This document shows, one piece after another, positions 1 through 7,643 of a DNA stretch of 64,000 nucleotides. Positions within the stretch are counted from its first letter, which is position 1. The number at the start of each line of letters is the position of its first letter. Where the stretch lies: the NCBI RefSeq assembly GCF_001428305.1, contig NZ_LMRZ01000004.1:407399-471398 (forward strand), given 5' to 3'. The notes under the pieces were generated by a model, which saw only the letters and a list, made by a program, of their open reading frames with translations, did not search any database and was not told the origin of the DNA. The DNA is from Janibacter sp. Soil728. Its GTDB lineage: Bacteria; Actinomycetota; Actinomycetes; Actinomycetales; Dermatophilaceae. Position numbers and translations under genes: made by a program.

Positions 1-2
1 CG

Positions 3-506
3 GCCGTGCGGGCCGGACTGGCTCTGCCAGAGGCCTTGTCCCAGCTGTCGGTCCGTGGTCCGGAGGAGCTGCGTCCTCCATTCGCCGAGTTCGCGAGCGA
101 CTACCGCACGACGGGCCGCTTCAACGACTGCCTCGACCGGCTCAAGATCCGCTTGGCCGACCCCGTCGGGGACCGGCTCGTCGAGTCTCTGCGCATCGCC
201 CGCGAGGTGGGTGGCTCGGACCTGGGCTCGCTGCTGCGGACCCTGTCGACCTTCCTCCGCGAGGACGCTCGCACCCGCAGCGAGCTGGAGACACGGCAGT
301 CGTGGACCGTCAATGCAGCCCGCCTGGCCGTGGCGGCGCCGTGGCTCGTCCTCGCGATGCTCTCCACGAGACCAGAGTCTGTTCAGGCGTACAACACCTC
401 GACGGGCGCGCTCGTCCTCGCCGTCGGTGCGGCAGCGACCTTCGTGGCCTACCGGGTCATGGTCCGCATCGGGCGTCTCCCTGAAGAAGAGCGGGTGCTG
501 CGATGA
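3..506 (+). CDS. tadB: TadB-like type II secretion F-domain protein, 5' end outside window
   Basis: C-terminal part of an inner-membrane platform protein of a Tad/Flp pilus machine; its usual role is to couple the TadA ATPase to pilin extrusion. The window opens inside the reading frame, so the true start lies to the left. The visible part holds the helical cytoplasmic F-domain (about residues 1-95) with the family pattern of a Glu/Gly-rich stretch (REVGGSDLGSLL), then two hydrophobic helices near residues 103-121 and 128-148 and a short basic tail. The stop overlaps the start of the next gene by 4 nt, so the two are translationally coupled. It is the partner of the TadC-like protein that follows. 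Assignment to TadB rather than TadC rests on gene order. Confidence 0.8.
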   Translation, partial: AVRAGLALPEALSQLSVRGPEELRPPFAEFASDYRTTGRFNDCLDRLKIRLADPVGDRLVESLRIAREVGGSDLGSLLRTLSTFLREDARTRSELETRQSWTVNAARLAVAAPWLVLAMLSTRPESVQAYNTSTGALVLAVGAAATFVAYRVMVRIGRLPEEERVLR

Positions 507-1456
507 CAGATCTCGTGCACTCCGTCGGTCTGGGGCGCAGTGGTGCACTGCTCGGCCTGCTCCTCGCCCTCGGTCTGGCGCTGATCCACCAAGGCTTGCC
601 CCGGCACCGCCGCGCCACCCTGGACGACCGCCTCGCGCCATACCTGCGTGACACCCCCAGGCCCTCGCGGTTGCTGGCCATCGAGGACGTCACCCTCATC
701 GCCGTCATCCCGACCGTGCTGCGGCCCCTGGTCACCGACCTGGCCCGTCGGGTCGAGTCGATCCTGGGTGGCACCGCTTCCGTGCGTCGCCGTCTGCTGC
801 GCTCCGGCAGGACGCCGGACACCGACCACTTCCGGGCCGAGCAGGTCGTGTACGGCTTCGCGGGCGCAGTCCTCGGAGGTGTCCTCGGCGTCGTCTACGT
901 GACGGGGCAGGGGCGCTCGCCGATCTTCTTGCTCGTGCTCGTCCTGCTCGGTTTCGCCATCGGGGTCGTCGTTCGCGACAGCCTGCTCAGCCGTGAGGCA
1001 AACCGCCGCGAGGCCCGGATGCTCGCCGAGTTCCCCACAGTGGCAGAGCTGCTCGCGCTCGCCGTCGGTGCAGGGGAGGGCGCGGCAGGTGCCCTCGAGC
1101 GTGTTGTCCGCCTCTCTGACGGTGAGCTGTCCGACGAGCTCGGGCGCTGCCTCGCCGACGCCCGAGCCGGTGCGAGCCTGCCGTCAGCGCTGCAGGGTCT
1201 GGCCGACCGCACCGGGCTCACCTCGCTCGCGCGGTTCGTCGACGGCATCGTCGTCGCGGTCGAGCGCGGCACCCCTCTGTCCGAGGTATTGCGTGCCCAG
1301 GCGCAGGACGTCCGTGAGCAAGGACGCCGGCTGATCATGGAGGCCGGTGGCAAGAAGGAGATCGCGATGATGGTGCCGGTGGTCTTCGGCGTCCTCCCGG
1401 TCACGATCCTCTTCGCGCTCTTCCCGGGCCTCGGCTTCTTCCAGTTCCAGATGTGA
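503..1456 (+). CDS. tadC: TadC-like type II secretion F-domain protein
   Basis: 317-residue membrane platform protein of the first Tad locus. Hydrophobic segments are visible near residues 8-26, 118-134 and 139-155, followed by the F-domain with LAEFPTVAELLALAVGAGEG and a C-terminal helix near 292-312. This is the TadB/TadC arrangement of a central cytoplasmic helical bundle followed by a terminal membrane helix. The ATG overlaps the preceding tadB stop. It should assemble with TadB in the inner membrane under the TadA ATPase; the TadA of this locus must lie left of the window, or be shared with the second locus at 7640-9331. Length is normal for the family. Confidence 0.8.
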   Translation: MTDLVHSVGLGRSGALLGLLLALGLALIHQGLPRHRRATLDDRLAPYLRDTPRPSRLLAIEDVTLIAVIPTVLRPLVTDLARRVESILGGTASVRRRLLRSGRTPDTDHFRAEQVVYGFAGAVLGGVLGVVYVTGQGRSPIFLLVLVLLGFAIGVVVRDSLLSREANRREARMLAEFPTVAELLALAVGAGEGAAGALERVVRLSDGELSDELGRCLADARAGASLPSALQGLADRTGLTSLARFVDGIVVAVERGTPLSEVLRAQAQDVREQGRRLIMEAGGKKEIAMMVPVVFGVLPVTILFALFPGLGFFQFQM

Positions 1457-1488
1457 CCAGACAGCACCACGCCACCAAGGAGATTCGC

Positions 1489-1713
1489 ATGACTGACCCA
1501 CTCATCAAGGCCCATGTCCGCCTGACCGCTACCATCCGTCGCGCGACGGCCCGACTCGACGACGAGACCGGTGACGTCCCCGGCTGGGTCCTCATCACCC
1601 TCATGACCGCGGCCCTCGTGACCGGTATCTGGGCGATTGCGGGCGAGCAGCTGAAGACCATGTTCGAGAGCGCCCTCAACGGCGTCACCGGACCCGACCA
1701 GGTCCACGATTGA
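1489..1713 (+). CDS. Flp-type pilin-like small protein
   Basis: 74-residue protein with a charged N-terminal half and one long hydrophobic helix (about residues 33-54), the shape of a Flp major pilin. The ATG at 1489 is preferred over an upstream in-frame start because a clear AAGGAG ribosome site sits 7 nt before it. Canonical Flp prepilins carry Glu at +5 and Tyr at +6 after the cleavage Gly. Here the Gly is followed by DVPGWV, so both residues are missing. It sits exactly where flp belongs, between tadC and the tadE-like genes. It may be a divergent pilin or an accessory subunit that the prepilin peptidase does not process in the usual way. Confidence 0.65.
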   Translation: MTDPLIKAHVRLTATIRRATARLDDETGDVPGWVLITLMTAALVTGIWAIAGEQLKTMFESALNGVTGPDQVHD

Positions 1714-2105
1714 TCGGTGCCCCGCGTCTGGACGATGACCGCGGATCGGCGGTCGTCGACTTCACCCTGACCTCGACGCTGCTCCTCTTCATCTTCCTCG
1801 CGGTCTTCCAGCTGGGGCTCACCCTGCACGTGCGCAACACGTTGATCTCGTGCGCGAGCGAGGGCGCGAGATACGGCGCCCGCGAGGGTTCGTCGGCTCA
1901 GCAGGGGGAGGACCGCACGAGGGATCTGATCGGCCGGTCGCTGTCGCCACGGTACGCACGCAGCGTGACCTCGAGTACCGCGTCGACGAGCTCTGGCGTG
2001 GAGGTGCTCGTCATCGACGTCTCGGCCCCGGTACCCGTGGTCGGGCTCTTCGGGCCCGGTGGAGGACTCGACGTCTCGGGCCGCGCCTTCCTGGAGTCCC
2101 AGTGA
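1710..2105 (+). CDS. TadE-like pseudopilin
   Basis: 131-residue minor-pilin-type protein. A short charged N-terminus (DDDRGSAVVDF) leads into a hydrophobic helix around residues 17-38 and then a small beta-rich periplasmic domain, as in TadE. The TTG start overlaps the flp-like stop (ATTGA), which forces coupled translation. Known TadE proteins are processed by the same prepilin peptidase as Flp and help pilus assembly. The frame ends by overlapping the next gene. No separate promoter is visible. Confidence 0.7.
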   Translation: MIGAPRLDDDRGSAVVDFTLTSTLLLFIFLAVFQLGLTLHVRNTLISCASEGARYGAREGSSAQQGEDRTRDLIGRSLSPRYARSVTSSTASTSSGVEVLVIDVSAPVPVVGLFGPGGGLDVSGRAFLESQ

Positions 2106-2557
2106 GTGGCCCGCTCCCGTCCGCCCGTGACCGCCTGGCTGACGAAGGGGGGACTGCCGTCATCGAGTTCGTCTGGCTGGCGGTTCTGCTGCTCGTCCCG
2201 CTCATCTATCTGGTCCTGTGCCTCGCCCGTCTGCAGGCGGGGTCCTATGCCGTGACCCAGGCTGCGCGCGAGTCGGCACGTGCCTTCGTCACCGCATCCG
2301 ACGACGCTTCGGCAGACGCCCGTTCCCATGCCGCAGCCGACATCGCCTTCGAGGACCAGGGCTTCGCCGGTGGCGGGTCGCTCACGGTGAGCTGCTCCGC
2401 GACGCCGTGCTTGTCACCGGGGGAGTCGGTGACGACGCGGGCAGCGGTGAGCGTCCCCCTTCCGCTCGTCCCGGCATTCTTGGGCGACTCGGTGCCCTTG
2501 CAGATCCCGGTCTCCGCGACTCAGGTGGCTCCCGTGCCGCGGTACGAGGTCCGATGA
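2102..2557 (+). CDS. TadE/G-like pilus-assembly protein
   Basis: 151-residue second pseudopilin-like protein. The GTG at 2102 overlaps the previous stop (GTGA) and is chosen over upstream starts that would run through the tadE-like gene. The N-terminus reads DEGGTAVIEFVW and is followed by a hydrophobic helix (residues 22-42), then YAVTQAARESARAF, a stretch typical of TadE-family proteins just after the helix. Two cysteines (SCSATPC) in the outer domain could form a disulfide, which is unusual for this family. It is the central member of three overlapping pilin-like genes. Confidence 0.68.
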   Translation: MSGPLPSARDRLADEGGTAVIEFVWLAVLLLVPLIYLVLCLARLQAGSYAVTQAARESARAFVTASDDASADARSHAAADIAFEDQGFAGGGSLTVSCSATPCLSPGESVTTRAAVSVPLPLVPAFLGDSVPLQIPVSATQVAPVPRYEVR

Positions 2558-3036
2558 CCTCCCTTCGACATGCCGTGCGCACGCGGTGGCGTGACGACCG
2601 CGGGCAGCTGAGCGTCCTCGTCCTCGGGCTGACCGTCATCGCGATGACCCTGATCATCGGAGGGTTGGCGGTCACCTCCGTGCAGATCTCTCGCATGCGG
2701 CTGCTCGACGTGGCCGACTCCGCCGCGCTCGGAGCCACCGATGACGGTGCCGAGAGGATCTATGACGAAGGGGTGGGGGCCGACCTTCCGCTCGACGACA
2801 CCACTGTCCGCGAGAGCGCAGCGACCCACCTGTCCGAGAGGTCACGTCCCCACGGGCTGGAGAGCTGGGCGGTCGCGCCGGGAACCGGCAGCCCTGACGG
2901 ACGCACCGCCGTCGTGGTGTTGACGGGGGAGGCGGACCTGCCCCTCATCGGCGGTCTGCTGCAGTCGATGGGTGGGTCGGTCACGGTGACTGTCGAGTCG
3001 AGGGCCCGGGCTGGCGTCGTCTCCGACCAGGAGTGA
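2554..3036 (+). CDS. TadG-like (Rv3660c-cluster type) pilus protein
   Basis: 160-residue protein with N-terminal DDRGQLSVLVLG, a hydrophobic helix near residues 22-44 and then LLDVADSAALGATD, the signature of TadG/Flp-pilus assembly proteins, where a TadE-like segment precedes the extracellular domain. The ATG overlaps the preceding stop (ATGA). It is much shorter than full TadG, which carries a von Willebrand domain, as is common for actinobacterial Tad loci. It ends the first Tad locus. A 146-nt gap without any clear signal separates it from the next gene. Confidence 0.65.
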   Translation: MTSLRHAVRTRWRDDRGQLSVLVLGLTVIAMTLIIGGLAVTSVQISRMRLLDVADSAALGATDDGAERIYDEGVGADLPLDDTTVRESAATHLSERSRPHGLESWAVAPGTGSPDGRTAVVVLTGEADLPLIGGLLQSMGGSVTVTVESRARAGVVSDQE

Positions 3037-3182
3037 GCAGCGACGGTCGGCTGGGGGCGTCCCTCCGCCTCGCGCGGTCGTCGCAACCCAACCTCGAGCC
3101 TGCTGCGCTCCCACGTGACAGTCCGAGGTGACACGATGACGGCGCGGGGAGACCGCACCATTCGTTCGGGAGAGGCACGCGC

Positions 3183-4544
3183 GTGGAGCAGGAGCTGTCT
3201 GGGGATAAGTCCCTGACGCATGGGGCCGACGAGGATGAGTCCACCGAAGCCGGGTCGACCTCCGGCCCGACGGTCGAGTCCGAGATCACGGACGAGCCGA
3301 GCGGCACCGATTCAGCAGCAGCTGAGCCAGCTGCCACCGACCGCGGGGACACCGACGAGGTCGTCCACACCAGCGACGGCGAGGTCATCCCCGAGCACGT
3401 GGCGGCGTCCGACGCCGAGACGATCCCGGTGAGCGAGCTGCGCACACCCGAGCGAGAGCACGAGCACGACGAGCTCCCGATCAAGGCGAGGGTCTCGCTG
3501 CCCCCGACCCTCACCCTTCTCCTCGGCCTGGCTGCCACCGTCATCGCGATCGCCGGTCTCAAGCAGGTTGCCGGCATCGTCGCCCCGACCTTCCTCGCTG
3601 CAACGCTGATCATCGCCGTCTACCCGATCTACAAGACGCTGCGCCGTTTCCTCGGGGGAGCGATCGCCGGGCTGCTGCTCATCGTGATCCTCTACGGGAT
3701 CCTCGCGGCACTGGGCGCCTCGATCGGCATCGCCGCCAGCAAGTTCGCCTCCGAGCTCGCCCGGCCCGAGTACACGAGCACCTTCACCGGCATCGTCTCC
3801 GACGGTCGCGACTTCCTGACCTCCAAGGGGATCGAGGCCCAGGAGATCGACGACGCGATCGCCAACTTCGACCTGCGCAACCTCACCGGCCTCGCGAGCT
3901 CGCTGGCCAACACGGTCACCGGACTGACCACGACCATGCTCTTCCTGCTGACGGTGATGATCTTCCTCGTCATGGACGCCGGTGGGTTCGCTCGGCGCCT
4001 CGCGGCGATCCACCGGCACAAGCCGGATGTCGCCGATGCGCTCGTCGACTTCGGCTACCGGGTGCGCAAGTACTGGATCGTCTCGACGGTCTTCGGTGTC
4101 ATCGTCGCCGTCATCGACTACCTGGCGCTGATGTGGCTCGGCGTGCCGCTCGCGATGACCTTCGGCCTCTTGTCCTTCGTGACCAACTACATCCCCAACA
4201 TCGGCTTCGTCCTCGGCCTGATACCGCCGGCCTTCATCGCGCTGCTCTCCGGAGGGGTGTCGACGATGGTGTGGGTCATCGTCGTGTACTCCGTCGCCAA
4301 CTTCCTCATCCAGACGATCCTGCAGCCGAAGTTCACGGGGGACGCGGTCGGCATCAACGGCAGCACCGCCTTCTTGTCGCTCGTGTTCTGGGCCTACGTC
4401 TTCGGCGCGCTCGGTGCCCTGCTCGCGATCCCCTTCACGCTCCTCTTCAAGAGCCTGCTCATCGATCGGGACCCCAGCGCTCGGTGGGTCAACCAGTTCA
4501 TCGCCAGCTCCCCGGAGGAGGGGACGAGCGCGCAGCCCCTGTGA
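3183..4544 (+). CDS. AI-2E family transporter (PerM/TqsA-like)
   Basis: 453-residue polytopic membrane protein. About 100 N-terminal residues are acidic and low in complexity (Glu, Asp, Ser, Thr), probably disordered in the cytoplasm. They are followed by eight or so hydrophobic segments and the family's conserved late region (SFVTNYIPNIGFVLGLIPPA, then LQPKFTGDAVGINGSTAFLSL). Members of PF01594 export autoinducer-2 in some bacteria and act as sodium/proton antiporters in others, so the substrate is open. The GTG start is supported only by the extent of the open frame. It stands alone between Tad locus 1 and prfB, with unrelated neighbours. Confidence 0.85.
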   Translation: MEQELSGDKSLTHGADEDESTEAGSTSGPTVESEITDEPSGTDSAAAEPAATDRGDTDEVVHTSDGEVIPEHVAASDAETIPVSELRTPEREHEHDELPIKARVSLPPTLTLLLGLAATVIAIAGLKQVAGIVAPTFLAATLIIAVYPIYKTLRRFLGGAIAGLLLIVILYGILAALGASIGIAASKFASELARPEYTSTFTGIVSDGRDFLTSKGIEAQEIDDAIANFDLRNLTGLASSLANTVTGLTTTMLFLLTVMIFLVMDAGGFARRLAAIHRHKPDVADALVDFGYRVRKYWIVSTVFGVIVAVIDYLALMWLGVPLAMTFGLLSFVTNYIPNIGFVLGLIPPAFIALLSGGVSTMVWVIVVYSVANFLIQTILQPKFTGDAVGINGSTAFLSLVFWAYVFGALGALLAIPFTLLFKSLLIDRDPSARWVNQFIASSPEEGTSAQPL

Positions 4545-4598
4545 CTTCGGGGTGTCGTGGGCGCCTGAGTATGGACTGCTCAGCCCGGCGCGCAGGTC

Positions 4599-4614
4599 AC
4601 GTCGTCGACGACGT
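4599..4614. repeat. 16-bp perfect palindrome downstream of the AI-2E gene
   Basis: ACGTCGTCGACGACGT reads the same on both strands. It lies 55 nt after the AI-2E transporter stop in the 250-nt gap before prfB. It could be a stop hairpin for transcription (no T tract follows) or an operator; nothing else in the gap is recognisable. Part of the palindromic character comes from the common GTCGTC/GACGAC words of GC-rich DNA. Confidence 0.35.
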
Positions 4615-4794
4615 CATTCGGTGTCGTGAACCGTCATGTCGCCCCGCGTGAGGTTGGTCGTCTCACCGGATGACCCCTGGCCATGGTCACGGACAACCAC
4701 GGGACATCGGGCAGGTTGCGGGACCCGCGAACGTGCCCGATGGCCGTGAGCGCGGGTGGTGGCCGCGGACAGCGCCTGCCGTAAGGTGCCTGCT

Positions 4795-5907
4795 GTGGCT
4801 GTCGACTTCGAGTTCGAGATCAAGAACCTCCGCACGACCATGGGCTCGGTGCGTGAGGTCACGGACGTCCCTGCCCTCGAGGTGCAGATCACGGATCTGG
4901 AGGAGCAGGCCGCCGCTCCCGACCTGTGGGATGACCCGGACAAGGCTCAGGGCGTGACCTCGGCGCTGTCCCGGGCCAACCACGAGCTCGAGCGAATCAA
5001 CACCATGGACGCGCGGATCGACGATCTCGAGGCCCTCGTCGAGCTCGGCCAGGAAGAGCACGACGCCGAGACGCTCACCGAGGCCGAGGACGAGCTGGCC
5101 AAGATCGCCAAGGCGGTCGGCCTGCTCGAGGTCCGGACGCTGCTGTCGGGGGAGTACGACGAGCGCGAGGCCGTCGTCTCCATTCGCTCCGGCGCCGGTG
5201 GCGTCGATGCCGCGGACTTCGCCGAGATGCTCATGCGCATGTACCTGCGCTGGGCCGAGCGCCACGGTTACCCGACCAAGGTCATGGACACCTCCTACGC
5301 GGAGGAGGCGGGGCTGAAGTCCGCCACCTTCGAGGTCAACGTCCCGTACGCCTATGGCAACCTCTCGGTCGAAGCCGGGACCCACCGTCTCGTGCGCATC
5401 TCGCCCTTCGACAACCAGGGCCGCCGCCAGACCTCCTTCGCTGCCGTCGAGGTCATCCCGCTCATCGAGAGCACCGATTCCATCGACATCCCGGACAACG
5501 AGTTGAAGATCGACGTCTTCCGTTCCTCGGGCCCGGGCGGCCAGTCGGTCAACACCACCGACTCCGCCGTGCGCATGACGCACATCCCGACCGGCATCGT
5601 CGTGTCGATGCAGAACGAGAAGTCGCAGATCCAGAACCGGGCCGCGGCCCTGCGCGTCATGCAGTCACGACTGCTCCTGGCCAAGAAGGCCGAGGAGGCC
5701 GCCGAGCGCAAAGAGCTCGCCGGTGACGTCAAGGCGAGCTGGGGCGACCAGATGCGCTCCTACGTGCTGAACCCCTACCAGATGGTCAAGGACCTGCGCA
5801 CCGAGCACGAGACCGGCAACCCCTCCGGCGTCTTCGATGGTGAGATCGACGCCTTCATCGAGGCTGGTATCCGCTGGCGCATCGAGCAGGCCAAGTCCGA
5901 CGACTGA
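4795..5907 (+). CDS. prfB: Peptide chain release factor 2
   Basis: 370-residue class I release factor that terminates translation at UGA and UAA. The codon-recognition tripeptide SPF is at residues 203-205 and the peptidyl-hydrolysis motif GGQ at 248-250 ([17 protein letters not shown]), so this is RF2 and not RF1. The GTG at 4795 is chosen because AAGGTG precedes it at good distance and the protein then begins at the usual family N-terminus; an ATG 39 nt upstream only adds a non-homologous extension. The frame is continuous: the autoregulatory UGA frameshift known from many bacteria is absent, as in most actinobacteria. In related genomes prfB lies close to ftsE-ftsX; here a Tad locus of about 9 kb lies between them. 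Confidence 0.97.
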   Translation: MAVDFEFEIKNLRTTMGSVREVTDVPALEVQITDLEEQAAAPDLWDDPDKAQGVTSALSRANHELERINTMDARIDDLEALVELGQEEHDAETLTEAEDELAKIAKAVGLLEVRTLLSGEYDEREAVVSIRSGAGGVDAADFAEMLMRMYLRWAERHGYPTKVMDTSYAEEAGLKSATFEVNVPYAYGNLSVEAGTHRLVRISPFDNQGRRQTSFAAVEVIPLIESTDSIDIPDNELKIDVFRSSGPGGQSVNTTDSAVRMTHIPTGIVVSMQNEKSQIQNRAAALRVMQSRLLLAKKAEEAAERKELAGDVKASWGDQMRSYVLNPYQMVKDLRTEHETGNPSGVFDGEIDAFIEAGIRWRIEQAKSDD

Positions 5908-6069
5908 TCCTCGGGGGAATCGTTCGATGGGTGGGGAACCCGGCTCGTCGGACGTTGCCGTCGCACGCTCGAAGGTGATCACGCGGAAAGAACTGCGTGA
6001 CTGGTTCTGGCCTCTGAATGCGGCGCAGCCCCCGGACGAGCATCAATACTTACCGTTTCGGAGAGTATG

Positions 6070-6110
6070 GGCCTGTCGATGATGGGATACTCGACTCGCA
6101 ATGACAGGCC
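6070..6110. repeat. Inverted repeat upstream of the second Tad locus
   Basis: GGCCTGTC at 6070-6077 and GACAGGCC at 6103-6110 are perfect 8-bp inverted arms separated by 25 nt. The spacer carries GGGATACT, which resembles a -10 hexamer (GATACT at 6086-6091) but has no good -35. The repeat sits 55 nt before the SAF-domain gene that opens the locus, so it could be an operator or a 5' leader stem. This is inferred from position only. Confidence 0.35.
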
Positions 6111-6164
6111 ACGTTGGTTAACGTCGCCTCGTCGAGGCAGGACGAGCAGGGGGAGCACCAACAG

Positions 6165-6848
6165 ATGACCGCAGGACCGCAGACCGAGGTGCCCGCGCAT
6201 CCGGCTGTCCCGCCCGCGCCCGAGCAGGTCGGGGCCGTCAAGCCTCGTCGCAACGTGCGCCTGGTGCTTCTCGGAGTGGCTTTGGCCGTTGTTTTCGCGC
6301 TCCTTGCCGTCTGGGCCGTGAACCGCGCCGGGGAGGCTCGCAGCGTCGTTGTCGTCAGCAAGGACATCCGCGCTGGGGACCAGATCGCCTCCTCCGACCT
6401 GGCCACGACCCAGCTGCGTGGTGGTGAAGACGTGGAGACGGTGCCGTCCTCCAAGCTCAACTCTCTCGTCGGCAAGCGCGCAGAGCAGGCCATGCCGGCC
6501 GGGACGCTTGTCACCGAGTCCGACTTCGAAAACCGCATCACCCCCCGGTCGGGAGATGCCATCGTCCCCATCGCCGTCACCTCCGGTCAGTTCCCGGCCA
6601 GCGGTCTGCAGCGCGGCGACGTGGTCCGTGTGGTCGTGACCGGTGGCGGTCAGAACATCGAGGGCCTCGAGCCCGGGACATCCTTCAGCGGGGTCGTCCT
6701 CGCCCTGGGGACGCCCGACGACAAGGGAGGCATGACGGTCGACGTCTCCATCTCATCGGCCGACGCCCCGTCCGCGGCGGCAGCTGCCGGTACCGGCCGG
6801 ATCGCCATCATCAATGTCGCACCGGGCGGCACGGGTCAGGAAGGCTGA
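6165..6848 (+). CDS. cpaB: SAF-domain protein, CpaB/RcpC-like pilus protein
   Basis: 227 residues: a Pro-rich cytoplasmic N-terminus (1-27), one membrane helix (about 31-50), then a SAF domain (about 58-125; VVVSKDIRAGDQIASSDLATTQ, ending AMPAGTLVTESDF), then a beta-rich region. CpaB/RcpC proteins act at the outer face of Tad systems and can bind cell-wall glycans. The ATG at 6165 has GGGGGAG 9 nt upstream; a longer in-frame start lacks such a site. It is the first gene of the second Tad locus and is followed after 3 nt by the TadZ-like gene. In a Gram-positive cell it probably faces the peptidoglycan. Confidence 0.75.
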   Translation: MTAGPQTEVPAHPAVPPAPEQVGAVKPRRNVRLVLLGVALAVVFALLAVWAVNRAGEARSVVVVSKDIRAGDQIASSDLATTQLRGGEDVETVPSSKLNSLVGKRAEQAMPAGTLVTESDFENRITPRSGDAIVPIAVTSGQFPASGLQRGDVVRVVVTGGGQNIEGLEPGTSFSGVVLALGTPDDKGGMTVDVSISSADAPSAAAAAGTGRIAIINVAPGGTGQEG

Positions 6849-6851
6849 CTC

Positions 6852-7643
6852 GTGGCCCTGCACATCCTCACCTCCCTCAGCGGGTCACCGGGCGTCACCT
6901 CGACTGCCATGACCTGGGCCCAGGTCAGCGACCGGCCGACCCTGCTCGTCGAGGCCGACCCGGCGGGCGGCTCGCCGATGCTGTGCATCGGATGGGGCGG
7001 GTCGCACCCGCACAACAGGTCGATCCTCGACCTGGCCGCTCATCCACCCGGCGAGTACGTCGAGAGGATCTGGGAACTCGCGATCCCGCTGCCCGGGCGC
7101 GAGCGTAAGGCCTGGCTGGTGCCCACCGTGGGCACGACCGCGCAGATGCGGTCCCTGATGAGCGTCTTCGGTCCGCTGGGCGAGGCGCTCGCGCGCATCA
7201 GCCGCGACAGCCATGTCGATGTCCTCGTGGACCTCGGCCGGCTCGGCGCAGCAGGCGCATCCACGCAGCTGTGGGCGCACGCCGACACCGTCCTGCTCTT
7301 CACCGACAGCACGCTGCAGGCGCTCAACACCCTCGCCGTCGGTGCCCCGTCGCTCGTGGACGAGCTCGATGGCATCGGAGCGCGGCACCGGCTCGCGGTC
7401 GTCCCCGTCCTCGGCGACGAGAAGGGAGCCTCCAACCGTCCGTACGGGATGCGCGAGATCAGCGGCATCACCGGCGGAGTCACCGTCCTGCCCGGTGTCG
7501 CACGCGATACCAAGGCCGCAGGGTCGCGCACCTGGGGCAAGCGAGGTCGGTACCCGGTCAGCGTCAAGCGGCTCATCGCCAGCGTTGACCAGCACGCTCG
7601 CGCGGCCAATGACGTCATGGGCGTCGGGGGAGCCACCGCATGA
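6852..7643 (+). CDS. tadZ: TadZ/CpaE-like MinD-superfamily protein with degenerate P-loop
   Basis: 263 residues with the MinD/ParA fold pattern: an N-terminal strand and loop (LTSLSGSPGVTSTAMTWA), then LLVEADPAGG (switch I-like) and VLVDLGRLG (switch II-like). The loop lacks the deviant Walker A lysines, so ATP hydrolysis is doubtful. TadZ proteins are known to tolerate such loss and to place the Tad machine at a cell pole. It overlaps the TadA ATPase gene by 4 nt and follows the SAF gene closely, the normal order for actinobacterial Tad loci. Start is GTG. Confidence 0.75.
   Translation: MALHILTSLSGSPGVTSTAMTWAQVSDRPTLLVEADPAGGSPMLCIGWGGSHPHNRSILDLAAHPPGEYVERIWELAIPLPGRERKAWLVPTVGTTAQMRSLMSVFGPLGEALARISRDSHVDVLVDLGRLGAAGASTQLWAHADTVLLFTDSTLQALNTLAVGAPSLVDELDGIGARHRLAVVPVLGDEKGASNRPYGMREISGITGGVTVLPGVARDTKAAGSRTWGKRGRYPVSVKRLIASVDQHARAANDVMGVGGATA

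Noticed and set aside
4795-5907. Programmed frameshift in prfB
   Set aside because: The frame is continuous from the start; no in-frame UGA with a slippery site is present near codon 25.
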